Part shown: piece by piece, positions 24,170 to 31,123 of the stretch
Layout of the letters: each line of letters opens with the position of its first letter
How positions within the stretch are numbered: position 1 is the first letter of the stretch
DNA from: Methanosarcina baikalica
GTDB taxonomy: Archaea > Halobacteriota > Methanosarcinia > Methanosarcinales > Methanosarcinaceae
Reading direction: 5' to 3'
NCBI RefSeq assembly: GCF_031461075.1
Contig: NZ_JAVKPK010000033.1
Coordinates: 1 to 39,444 of the forward strand
Length of the DNA stretch: 39,444 bases
Program-made: the position numbers and the translations under genes
Notes under the pieces: generated by a model
What the model was told of the DNA's origin: nothing
Seen by the model: only the letters and a program-made list of their open reading frames with translations
Databases searched by the model: none

Positions 24170-24262
24170 TAGGCGTCATCCTGAAGTATCTGATAAAAAC
24201 GGGAGAATTTTACCCGACCTAGTACCAATTCACTTCGACAGTTTTTAGTTGACGGGACACTA
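24170..24262. repeat. Possible diverged family B element
   Basis: Ends TAGGCGTCATC and TTGACGGGACACTA resemble the family B termini, 93 bases apart, but the interior does not align clearly. The bases just beyond its right end (from about 24259) begin the segment that is duplicated at 26642. Confidence 0.3.
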
Positions 24263-24318
24263 TCTTATTATCTGGCTTCAGGTTTCCAAGCTGAACGACC
24301 ATAAAAAAGGTTAGAAAA

Positions 24319-25491
24319 ATGATAATCCTCGACCATCCCTACGTCTCCGAATTTTTAAAAGATACTGCTGCAGAGTTGCAGATTCCTGTTTTGAAAAATG
24401 AAATGGCAGCCGGACTGAAGACAGAAAAAGGGCTGAGGCTTCTTGAGGAAGCCGGGTTTATCGAATTAATAAAAGAAAAGGATGAATGTCTTCTTTATTC
24501 CAATTCCGAAAATTCAATTGGCTGGATTTCGGAAAATCTGGGCTTTACAGGTTTGCCTGAGAAAATAGAGCTTTTTAAGAACAAGATTAAGTTCAGAGAG
24601 CTGCTGGAAAGAATTTATCCGGAATTCTATTTCCAGGGTGTTGAATTTGAAAAGCTGGATGAAATTCGGGTTGAGGAAATAGAAAAGCCGTTTATCATAA
24701 AACCTGCTGTGGGGTTTTTCAGTCTTGGCGTGCATAAGGTTTCCACCAACAAGGAATGGGATTCGGTCCTGAAGAGCATAAAGGCTGAAGTTGAGGAGAT
24801 CAGAGAGCTTTATCCTGTGCAGGTCCTGGATGTGGGGAAGTTCATTATTGAGGGAAATATCGAAGGGGAAGAGTTTGCGGTTGATGCTTATTTCAATAAT
24901 CAGGGAAAGCCGGTGGTCCTCAATATTTTCAAGCACATCTTTTCTTCGGAAAACGATGTCAGTGATAGGGTGTATTTTACTTCGAAAACTGTTATAGAAA
25001 CACACAGGGAAGCCGTAGAGGATCTTTTAAAGGAAATCGGAAAGCTCGTAGAGCTCAGGAATTTTCCCCTTCATATTGAACTGCGGATAGGGGAGGACAG
25101 GAGAATCCAGCCGATAGAACTGAACCCGATGCGCTTTGCCGGCTGGTGCACAACCGATATTGCATATTTTGCATATGGGATTAACACTTACAGATATTTC
25201 CTGGAACAGCTTGAGCCGGACTGGAAAAAGATTTTTGCAGGCAAGGAAGGAAAGAGCTTCTGCCTTGTTCTGCTGAACAGGCCGGCAGACCTGAATTTGA
25301 AGGAAGTTAAGGCTTTTGATTACGAAAAACTGCTTTCGGACTTTGAAAAGCCTATGGAACTCAGAACAGTAGACCATGAGAAATATGGCTTCTTCGGGTA
25401 CATGTTTACCGAAACCAGGGACAACGGTTGGAGCGAAATTGAAAGGATTCTGAAATCGGACTTGAAGAAATACATCACTTTCAAAGGATAG
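24319..25491 (+). CDS. ATP-grasp domain enzyme
   Basis: A 390-residue cytosolic protein with the ATP-grasp arrangement: an N-terminal preATP-like domain, KPFIIKPAVGFFSLGVHKV near residues 126-144 (the lysine and Gly-rich loop that grip ATP), FIIEGNIEGEEFAVDAYF near 176-193, and the metal-binding end IQPIELNPMRFAGWCTTDIA near 262-281 (E and N ligands). Such enzymes join a carboxylate to an amine or thiol with ATP. No neighbouring pathway genes reveal the substrate. The ATG follows AAAAGGTTAG by a few bases. A degraded copy of the leader and first ~30 codons lies at 26642-26783. A large inverted repeat follows the stop. Superfamily certain, reaction unknown. Confidence 0.87.
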   Translation: MIILDHPYVSEFLKDTAAELQIPVLKNEMAAGLKTEKGLRLLEEAGFIELIKEKDECLLYSNSENSIGWISENLGFTGLPEKIELFKNKIKFRELLERIYPEFYFQGVEFEKLDEIRVEEIEKPFIIKPAVGFFSLGVHKVSTNKEWDSVLKSIKAEVEEIRELYPVQVLDVGKFIIEGNIEGEEFAVDAYFNNQGKPVVLNIFKHIFSSENDVSDRVYFTSKTVIETHREAVEDLLKEIGKLVELRNFPLHIELRIGEDRRIQPIELNPMRFAGWCTTDIAYFAYGINTYRYFLEQLEPDWKKIFAGKEGKSFCLVLLNRPADLNLKEVKAFDYEKLLSDFEKPMELRTVDHEKYGFFGYMFTETRDNGWSEIERILKSDLKKYITFKG

Positions 25492-25506
25492 CACCCTCAG
25501 TTTAGG

Positions 25507-25608
25507 TTCTCAAAGATTAAGAACCACTGAAAGCGCGGAAAACACTAAAAAAGGAAGCGCACAATCTTTCTGTGCTTTCCGCTTCAGAATCGTTAAATCT
25601 TTGAGGAC
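25507..25608. terminator. Long imperfect inverted repeat after the ATP-grasp gene
   Basis: Left arm 25507-25545 (tctcaaagattaagaacc, gaaagcgcggaaaacac) pairs with right arm 25571-25608 (tgtgctttccgcttcag, taaatctttgagg) over about 38 bases with few mismatches. It begins 15 bases after the stop codon. It may be a terminator or processing structure or a dispersed palindromic element; gactgacgcgccacc just after it recalls family B ends. Confidence 0.55.
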
Positions 25609-25725
25609 TGACGCGCCACCAGTATACGTGGTTTTATTTGGCGCTGCACTCGGGGGCTTCCTTTCATTCAATGAAGCGATTTTTTGAGAAGGTCTTGAGG
25701 CGAAGTTGCAGTATGTAGAAGATAA

Positions 25726-25735
25726 CTTATATAAA
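25726..25735 (+). promoter_or_regulatory. TATA box of the fasciclin lipoprotein gene
   Basis: cttatataaa fits the archaeal TATA consensus and would give a transcript starting near 25755-25760, about 45 bases before the coding region. Confidence 0.45.
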
Positions 25736-25803
25736 CACCAATATATATTATTCATAGGGGACATATTTTCACATTTATGTTTTATGAATGAAAGGGGGAT
25801 GAG

Positions 25804-26400
25804 ATTATCAGGAAAATAAAACTTTGTGGTGCTGTGCTTATTACATTGATGCTGATCTCAATAATGCTATTCGCTTCCGGCTGTTCTCAAAAAGCGCCGG
25901 AAAATGAAACTAAAAAAGTAGAAAATGAAAGCAAGAATATAACAAAAGAAGCTGACGAAGTTCCTCAAGAACTTGTAAATGTTGTAGAGAAGAGTGACAG
26001 AAACATTATGGAAACATTAGCTGACAAGAACTTCACAATCCTTGTTGACCTTATCAATGCTGCAGGGCTTGAGAAGACTTTAGCTGAAGGTGGGCCTTAT
26101 ACTGTTTTTGCTCCAACTAATAAAGCTTTTGCCGAACTTCCGGAAGGTACGGTTCCTGCACTCAGGAACAATACTCAGGAACTAAAAAAAGTCTTAACTT
26201 ACCATGTTTCTGATAAACTGCTGATGGAAAAAGATATAGTAAATCTGACAAGCATCCAGACACTTGAAGGAGAAAACCTTCCTGTCAATGAGACGGTTGA
26301 AGGCATACAGGTTGGGGGTGCAAACATAACAAAAGCAGACATCCTGACCGACAATGGAGTAATTCATCAAATAGATAAAGTGTTAATCCCGCCGAAGTAA
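25804..26400 (+). CDS. Fasciclin (FAS1) domain lipoprotein
   Basis: A surface lipoprotein. A signal peptide (RKIKLCGAVLITLMLISIML) ends in a lipobox FASGC, with the Cys as lipid anchor, then a Glu/Lys/Asn-rich linker and one FAS1 domain from about residue 62: the H1-like block GGPYTVFAPTNKAFAELP and the H2-like end LTDNGVIHQIDKVLIP. FAS1 domains mediate adhesion and are common on Methanosarcina surfaces. The start is unusual: with GTG 25834 the signal peptide lacks its basic N-region and there is no ribosome site, whereas ATT at 25804 lies 5 bases after GGGGG and gives MIRKIKLCG..., a textbook lipoprotein start. Start inferred; the function call is firm. Confidence 0.87.
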   Translation: MIRKIKLCGAVLITLMLISIMLFASGCSQKAPENETKKVENESKNITKEADEVPQELVNVVEKSDRNIMETLADKNFTILVDLINAAGLEKTLAEGGPYTVFAPTNKAFAELPEGTVPALRNNTQELKKVLTYHVSDKLLMEKDIVNLTSIQTLEGENLPVNETVEGIQVGGANITKADILTDNGVIHQIDKVLIPPK

Positions 26401-26641
26401 AGAGAAAATAACAGAAGCGACGCTAGAGTCAAGAAAGAAGCTGTAGATGCCTTTTCACTACTTTTGCTTCTTTTTTTCTTTTTTATCTTTTCAATTCCGG
26501 TTCATAGGGTTCAGTGACCGAAAAACCGTGAGCAAAAGGGTGATCTGTAAATTCATCACAAAGAGGGTAGTGTGTCCGTTTTTCCAATTTGATCAACAAC
26601 TCATTCTCACAGAAAAGAGCATTCCGGAATACGGTATTAAT
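26401..26641. other. Intergenic
   Basis: A T-rich run (tttttttcttttttat, about 26468-26484) after the fasciclin gene is a plausible archaeal terminator. No gene is supported between here and the ATP-grasp fragment. Confidence 0.4.
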
Positions 26642-26783
26642 CGATCTTATTATCTGGTCTGGGATTTCCCAACTGAAGCACCCATGAGAAGACCAGAGAA
26701 AGAATAATTCTCGACCATCCCTGCCTGAATTTTTTAAAAAATAATGCTGCAGAACTGCAGATTCCTGTTTATTCAGAAAAATA
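26642..26783 (+). pseudogene. Copied fragment of the ATP-grasp gene 5' end
   Basis: Bases 26642-26783 align with 24259-24400: shared cttattatctgg, the run tcctcgaccatccct (here tctcgaccatccct), gaattttttaaaa and ctgcagattcctgttt. The start codon is lost (ATGATA becomes AGAATA), the frame is broken and similarity ends after about 27 codons. It lies directly upstream of the ABC transporter genes. Confidence 0.75.
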
Positions 26784-26868
26784 AGAGAAGAGTACCCCGG
26801 CAGCAAAAATACTTATTTATCTTGAAGGTTCAATTTCCTTATGGGAAAAGGTAGATGGGGTACTCACT

Positions 26869-27855
26869 CTGGAAGACGATATCATAGAGGTAAATGACCT
26901 TGAATATTTTTTCGGCGAGGTAAAAGCAGTCGATAATATCAGTTTTACAGTCAGGAAAGGAGAGATCTTCTCTTTTCTCGGACCAAACGGAGCTGGGAAG
27001 AGTACTGTAATCAACATTCTCACTACTCTCCTGCCCATACAGAAGGGGAGCGTAAAGATTGCAGGCTACGATTTGAAAAAAGAGCCTGAAATGGTCAGGG
27101 AGTCCATAGGGATTGTTTTTCAGGAACTGACCCTTGACAGGGACATGACTGTAAGGGAGATTCTGGAATATCACGGAAGGCTCTATTCCATGCCAAAAGC
27201 TGCAAGGCAGAAGCGGATTGACGAGCTGCTTGACCTTGTTGAGCTCGAAGGAAAAAGAGATACTCTGACAAGGCATCTCAGTGGCGGAATGAAGCGCAGG
27301 CTCGAGATCGCGCGGGGGCTCATGACCCGACCGAAAGTGCTTTTCATGGACGAGCCTACAATCGGGCTTGACCCTCAGACAAGGATAAGGATCTGGGATT
27401 ATGTGAAGGATATAAACCAGCAGGGTACAACCATTTTCCTGACAACCCATTATATGGACGAAGCCGACCAGTTCAGCGACAATATAAGCATCGTCGATCA
27501 TGGAAAGATCATTGTCACAGGCAAATCATTGGAGTTAAAAAACGCGCTTGGCGAGGACATCATATACCTGGAAACCAGCGACAACCGGGCAGCGTCTGAG
27601 CTGCTGAAGAGCCTTAAAAGTGTAAAAGGAATCAGGGAAAAATCAAAAGGGATAGTCGTTATGGTCAACGTGGACGGTACCTACCTGCTGCCTGAGATGA
27701 TGGATAAACTTCGAAGCGAGGGGATCACAATTAGGGCCGTAAACCTCAAAAAACCATCAATGGACGATGTTTTTGTTCATTACACAGGAAAGGAGCTGAG
27801 GGACAGTGGGACAGAAAAGAGTTCGGTGGTATCCTTGAGGGCAGGGAGGCGTTAA
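26869..27855 (+). CDS. ABC transporter ATPase, DrrA/antibiotic-exporter type (non-AUG start)
   Basis: Energises an ABC-2 exporter with the permease encoded next. All motifs are present from the start chosen: Walker A GPNGAGKST (residues 38-46), Q-loop near FQELTLDRDM, signature LSGGMKRRLEIARGL, Walker B VLFMDEPTIGLD, and H-loop FLTTHYMDEAD; the C-terminal DrrA-type extension follows. There is no ATG, GTG or TTG in frame before Walker A; the first, TTG at 27073, would remove it. The CTG at 26869, 8 bases after GGGG, gives a normal 328-residue protein (LEDDIIEVNDLEYFFGEVKA). Either CUG is used, or an upstream indel displaced an ATG such as 26841. Gene and role certain, start uncertain. Confidence 0.88.
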   Translation: MEDDIIEVNDLEYFFGEVKAVDNISFTVRKGEIFSFLGPNGAGKSTVINILTTLLPIQKGSVKIAGYDLKKEPEMVRESIGIVFQELTLDRDMTVREILEYHGRLYSMPKAARQKRIDELLDLVELEGKRDTLTRHLSGGMKRRLEIARGLMTRPKVLFMDEPTIGLDPQTRIRIWDYVKDINQQGTTIFLTTHYMDEADQFSDNISIVDHGKIIVTGKSLELKNALGEDIIYLETSDNRAASELLKSLKSVKGIREKSKGIVVMVNVDGTYLLPEMMDKLRSEGITIRAVNLKKPSMDDVFVHYTGKELRDSGTEKSSVVSLRAGRR

Positions 27856-27858
27856 GAG

Positions 27859-28695
27859 ATGCACACGGGTTTTCTTACTATCTACTGGCGGGACATGTTA
27901 AGGTTTGTCCGGTTCCGGAGTCTTCTTTTTGCCTCACTTATCCAGCCTGCCCTCTGGCTGGCTTTTTTCGGAATTGCAATGTCAAACAATTTTGATAGAC
28001 TGACTTCAACCCTGCCGCCGATTCCAGGTATAAAAGCTGTTGGCTACCTTACCTTCATATGTGCAGGTGTCATTGCAATGACAACGCTTTTTACGAGCCT
28101 TTTTGGGGGAACAGTGCTGCTTTTTGACAAAAACTGGGGACTTATGCGAGAGACCCTTTCAAGCCCTCTGCCAAGAATCCATATAATTGTAGGGATCGGG
28201 CTTTCAGGCATGACCAAGTCTTTTATCCAGGCAGCTGTTATTATGGGTTTAGGACTTCTGCTGGGAGTCCAGTTCTTTGAGGGCTATACCCCTGCACGGA
28301 TTCTGATCTCACTGCTCGGGATTATGCTTTTTATAGGGGCGTTCTCTCTCGGGTTTCTTTTCCTTTCAGCTGCAATAGCAATTACCATGGAAAGCCCGGA
28401 AGGGATGCAGGCAGTAATAACCCTGCTTACAATGCCTTTCTTTTTCACGAGCAACGCACTCTACCCTTCGAACTCCTTTCCTCCTGTGCTCCGGGCTTTG
28501 TCCACAGTCAATCCACTCACGCATCTTGTCAGCGGGATCAGGTATTTTGCAATAGGGAGTGATTTTTCGTCAATCGGGATTCACTATATTTATACTCAGG
28601 GAGAAATTCTGGTTTCCTTCCTGGCCTTGCTGGCTTTTGCGGTAATAATGTTTCTCATTGCAAGGTGGAGATTTAGCAAGGTTACAGTCACATGA
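27859..28695 (+). CDS. ABC-2 type transporter permease
   Basis: The membrane half of the exporter, 278 residues with six transmembrane helices. The front (IYWRDMLRFVRFRSLLFASL, then IQPALWLAFFGIAM) and the ABC-2 signature region (MPFFFTSNALYPSNSFPPVL then VNPLTHLVSGIRYFAIG) match the DrrB/NodJ-like family that exports drugs, lipids or polysaccharide precursors. The ATG follows GGGAGGCG by 7 bases and the gene begins 3 bases after the ATPase stop, so they form one operon. The substrate cannot be told from sequence. Confidence 0.92.
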   Translation: MHTGFLTIYWRDMLRFVRFRSLLFASLIQPALWLAFFGIAMSNNFDRLTSTLPPIPGIKAVGYLTFICAGVIAMTTLFTSLFGGTVLLFDKNWGLMRETLSSPLPRIHIIVGIGLSGMTKSFIQAAVIMGLGLLLGVQFFEGYTPARILISLLGIMLFIGAFSLGFLFLSAAIAITMESPEGMQAVITLLTMPFFFTSNALYPSNSFPPVLRALSTVNPLTHLVSGIRYFAIGSDFSSIGIHYIYTQGEILVSFLALLAFAVIMFLIARWRFSKVTVT

Positions 28696-28726
28696 CTCAA
28701 ATATTGAAGTGTAAAGGGGAAAAATT

Positions 28727-28987
28727 ATGGTTTGCACACACAGAGATATGATAAAAATAACAGATGTGGAACCGGTTTCAAAGGGGTGCGAGGAATGCCT
28801 GAAAAGCGGGGACACATGGGTTCACCTGAGAATTTGTCTGGCCTGCGGGCACGTGGGCTGCTGTGATCAGTCAAAAAACAAGCATGCAACAAAGCACTTT
28901 AAAGAGACCGGGCATCCGGTAATTCAATCTTTCCAGCCGGGTGAGGACTGGAAGTACTGCTACATTGATCGCCAGTACCTTGAATAA
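28727..28987 (+). CDS. UBP-type zinc-finger protein
   Basis: An 86-residue protein that is essentially one ZnF-UBP domain: CTHRDMI at the N-terminus, GCEECLKSGDTWVHLRICLA, then CGHVGCCDQSKNKHATKHF and TGHPVIQSFQPGEDWKYCY. All expected Cys/His ligands are visible. In eukaryotic deubiquitinases this domain binds the C-terminal GG of ubiquitin; small stand-alone versions in archaea and bacteria have unknown ligands, possibly ubiquitin-like modifiers such as SAMPs. It follows the permease by 31 bases with a good ribosome site (aaagggg), so it may be co-transcribed with the exporter. Confidence 0.9.
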   Translation: MVCTHRDMIKITDVEPVSKGCEECLKSGDTWVHLRICLACGHVGCCDQSKNKHATKHFKETGHPVIQSFQPGEDWKYCYIDRQYLE

Positions 28988-29185
28988 AAGGTTGAAAAAA
29001 CTGACAGCTGCAGAAGCTGAATGGTATTGAAAGGCTCGCCCTCGTTGGAAGAACTATAGTTCTTGACGCGACTTACTCGATGATTAATATTAGGACTTCT
29101 ATGAGACTGGAAGTTCGGGCAGCCACTGTAACAGATGGAAGAAGGGGAATTGGAAGGGCACTATTTATGGCGCTCGCAAGAGAGA

Positions 29186-29536
29186 GCAGATATAGTAATC
29201 GTCTCATGGAAGACCTACGAAAGTTAGTAATGAAATTGGGATTGAAATTAGACCTGCTCATATCCACCATATACGTCGAAATACAATCCAATAGGTCAGA
29301 AGTTATTCTGTCATCTTACGAGTGCATGCAAAGGTATTGTTTTCAGCAGTATTGATGTGGTTAAAGACATTGTTGATAAGACTTCCACATCCGAAGGACT
29401 GCGAATGTTTTCGACTATCAAGGACAAAGTGTATGCTACGGCAAGAAAAGTAAGTGGGAACTTCAGCAAAACATGAAAATTGTCTTTGATGATTGGGAAA
29501 TGGAACTATAGAGCTATTCCTCAAGTGAAAAATTGA
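29186..29536 (+). pseudogene. Decayed DDE transposase (ISAzo13-like), C-terminal part
   Basis: Joined across three frames, the sequence reads YSNRLMEDLRKL, then SNEIGIEIRPAH, then YPPYTSKYNPIGQKLFCHLT and DVVKDIVDKTSTSEGLRMF STIKDKVYATARKVSG, and ends KWNYRAIPQVKN at 29536. The PPYTSKYNPI-xx-LF block and the terminal KWNYRAIP are the late DDE region and C-terminus of ISAzo13-type transposases. At least three frameshifts make it non-functional. A segment just upstream (29101-29185) is open too (TDGRRGIGRALFMALARE) but its origin is unclear. Around 29050-29072 agaactatagttcttgacgc recurs inverted at 33384-33404 and may be an element end. Confidence 0.6.
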
Positions 29537-29790
29537 AGTTCTTTTTTTAACTATTCCTAAATGCCTTATCCTTCGTAAGATAGAAGTTTGTAGCAAAAAT
29601 TTGTTGCCATGGAGTAAAATTTGATTGAGAACTAAGGTTTCCTTGATTTCCGAATTTCTTCTCAGATTCATCCCTTGTTTTGGAGAAAAGCACTAAAACC
29701 ACATCTAATCTGGTAAATGAGATTCAATAGCCCTTAAAAACATATTATTTTTTTAGATATTTTACATTGAAAAGAAATTTAAAAATCCGT
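29537..29790. other. Intergenic, AT-rich
   Basis: No supported gene; a minus-strand open frame spanning 29303-29671 is the mirror of the decayed transposase. Confidence 0.5.
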
Positions 29791-29835
29791 GATTATTTAT
29801 ATGTTCATGTACTGTTATATCTTGTATGGCATGAA

Positions 29836-29993
29836 GGGAATGTGAGATTATAACTCATCGGCATAAACGTCCTGCTGGTGGGCTATAAGGGATTACTTGA
29901 GATTATGGTTATAGTAGAGGGGAATGTAAAATATTATAATCCACCGGCATAAAAGTCCTGCTGATGGGTTATAAGGGATTACTCGAGATTATA
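29836..29993 (+). ncRNA. Tandem structured leader element (two copies)
   Basis: Two ~74-base units start at 29836 and 29920 (period 84). In each, a 14-base arm (29849-29862; 29935-29948) pairs with a 14-base arm (29874-29887; 29960-29973) at 13 of 14 positions, including G-U pairs, around an 11-base loop, ATAAACGTCCT or ATAAAAGTCCT. A conserved tail, AGGGATTACTTGAGATTAT / AGGGATTACTCGAGATTAT, follows each stem. Arm differences between copies largely preserve pairing. The loop TCCT could pair with the tail AGGG, an H-type pseudoknot. A TATA-like stretch (gattatttatatg, ~29791-29803) puts the transcript start just before copy 1, and the DUF1269 gene begins 86 bases after copy 2. This looks like a tandem cis-acting RNA; no known class is recognised. 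Confidence 0.55.
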
Positions 29994-30079
29994 GTGCAGG
30001 TAACTGCAGAGTTCATCGTGTAAAAGTAGTGTCTTTTTTGAAATTCAACATCATACTTTTGCATAAGGAGATTTAGAAT

Positions 30080-30568
30080 ATGAGTGAGTTAATTGTTTTT
30101 GCGTTTCCGAGTGAGACTGGCGCATCTGAGATGGATGAAACTATCCATAAGCTAAAAAAGGAAGAACTAATGGTTCTTGCTGATGCGGCTGTTGTAATTC
30201 GTAAACCTGACGGTAAAATAAAGGTGAAACAAGCTACAGACCTTGTGGGTGCGGGTGCATTTGGCGGTGCATTTTGGGGTATGTTGATAGGTTTTTTATT
30301 CTGGATGCCTTGGTTGGGACTGGCAATTGGTGCTATCACAGGGGCAATTACAGGTAAACTGTCTGATTATGGAATTGATGATGACTTCATCAAAGAAGTA
30401 GGTGAAACCATTAAACCGGGTGGTTCTGCTATTTTTTTGTTGATCTCAAAGTGGACTGAAGATAAGGCACTCGACAGACTTAAAAAATTCAACGCAACAA
30501 TCTTAAGAACATCCCTTTCCAACGAAGATGAACTCAAGCTTAAAGCAGCTTTTGGCGCTGGAGAATAA
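30080..30568 (+). CDS. DUF1269 family membrane-associated protein
   Basis: A 162-residue protein of the DUF1269 family: MSELIVFAFPSETGASEMDE at the front, an alpha/beta segment DAAVVIRKPDGKIKVKQATD, a Gly-rich double hydrophobic hairpin (GAGAFGGAFWGMLIGFLFWM and LGLAIGAITGAITGKLSDYG), then a second alpha/beta segment (SAIFLLISKWTEDKALDRLK). It probably sits at the membrane; function unknown, stress-related in some bacteria. The ATG is preceded by AAGGAG at good spacing. Upstream lies the tandem hairpin leader (29836-29993), so expression may be controlled by that RNA. A 44-residue acidic protein gene follows. Confidence 0.88.
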   Translation: MSELIVFAFPSETGASEMDETIHKLKKEELMVLADAAVVIRKPDGKIKVKQATDLVGAGAFGGAFWGMLIGFLFWMPWLGLAIGAITGAITGKLSDYGIDDDFIKEVGETIKPGGSAIFLLISKWTEDKALDRLKKFNATILRTSLSNEDELKLKAAFGAGE

Positions 30569-30637
30569 CTAAGAACTTGTAACTAAACAATTTAGGTAAC
30601 ACATTATTGTTTTGGAACAAAATAAGGAGTTGAATCT

Positions 30638-30772
30638 ATGCCTGAAGAAAATAAAACAATGTCTGAAGAAAATAAAGCAGAACTAAGCAAGGAAGAAACT
30701 AAAGTCGAAGCCATACACCCTTCTGAAATAAGGGGAGGTAAAAAGAAAGGTCTTCTAGATACCTGTAAGTAA
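30638..30772 (+). CDS. Small charged protein, unknown
   Basis: A 44-residue hydrophilic protein, MPEENKTMSEENKAELSKEE then TKVEAIHPSEIRGGKKKGLL DTCK. It contains a repeated (M)xEENK unit, no hydrophobic core and a basic Gly/Lys patch near the end, so it is probably disordered. The ATG follows AAGGAG by 7 bases, a strong sign that it is translated. It lies 69 bases after the DUF1269 gene and is probably in the same transcript. No family recognised. Confidence 0.6.
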   Translation: MPEENKTMSEENKAELSKEETKVEAIHPSEIRGGKKKGLLDTCK

Positions 30773-30856
30773 GTAGGTTTTTATTTTGTAGTGGGGGTAA
30801 GTATTTGATCAAATCTGAAAAACGAGTATTTTCCTTAAAGTCATGGGGTCTTTTCA

Positions 30857-31063
30857 ATGAAATGCGAATCTTGTGAAGCAGAGAGTGAAGGCAGATATTG
30901 CAAAACTTGTGGCGACATACTGAATGAAGTTGTCAGAGTTATAGGAGAAGAACGCTGGGCAGCAATCGATGATTGTTCGTTTATTTATCCGCTTGTACAA
31001 CGTGTGGCTAAAGGAGAACTTGCAGTCCATGATGTAATTCAAGCCCTTGAAGTAGAAGATTGA
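30857..31063 (+). CDS. Small zinc-ribbon protein
   Basis: A 68-residue protein with an N-terminal zinc ribbon knuckle pair, CESCEAESEGRYCKTC (C-x2-C-x9-C-x2-C), followed by a helical domain (NEVVRVIGEERWAAIDDCSF and VQRVAKGELAVHDVIQALEV). There is no strong ribosome site before the ATG. It lies 84 bases after the small acidic protein gene and could be part of the same transcript, which would end at the hairpin at 31070. Likely a nucleic-acid or protein-binding adaptor; function unknown. Confidence 0.7.
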   Translation: MKCESCEAESEGRYCKTCGDILNEVVRVIGEERWAAIDDCSFIYPLVQRVAKGELAVHDVIQALEVED

Positions 31064-31069
31064 TTCCAG

Positions 31070-31105
31070 TCGAATACACTCCCGCAGCAAGCTGCGGGTA
31101 TTCGA
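31070..31105. terminator. Bidirectional hairpin between convergent genes
   Basis: TCGAATAC-act-CCCGCAGC-AA-GCTGCGGG-TATTCGA folds into an 8-bp GC-rich stem on a further 7-bp stem. It separates the zinc-ribbon gene (+) from gatE (-) and is AT-rich on its right side, so it can act for either strand. A shorter relative lies at 9559-9578. Confidence 0.65.
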
Positions 31106-31123
31106 TTAAAATAAAGCAGGGAA

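Noticed and set aside
25510..25764. 84-codon minus-strand frame downstream of the ATP-grasp gene
   Set aside because: It spans the long inverted repeat and a promoter region, with no homology or ribosome site.
26483..26806. 107-codon minus-strand frame over the ATP-grasp fragment
   Set aside because: Antisense to a degraded copy, no signals or recognisable domain.
29101..29185. Short-chain dehydrogenase fragment (TDGRRGIGRALFMALARE)
   Set aside because: The Gly-rich motif fits, but it is only ~28 residues and runs straight into transposase-like sequence; too little to support a separate gene.
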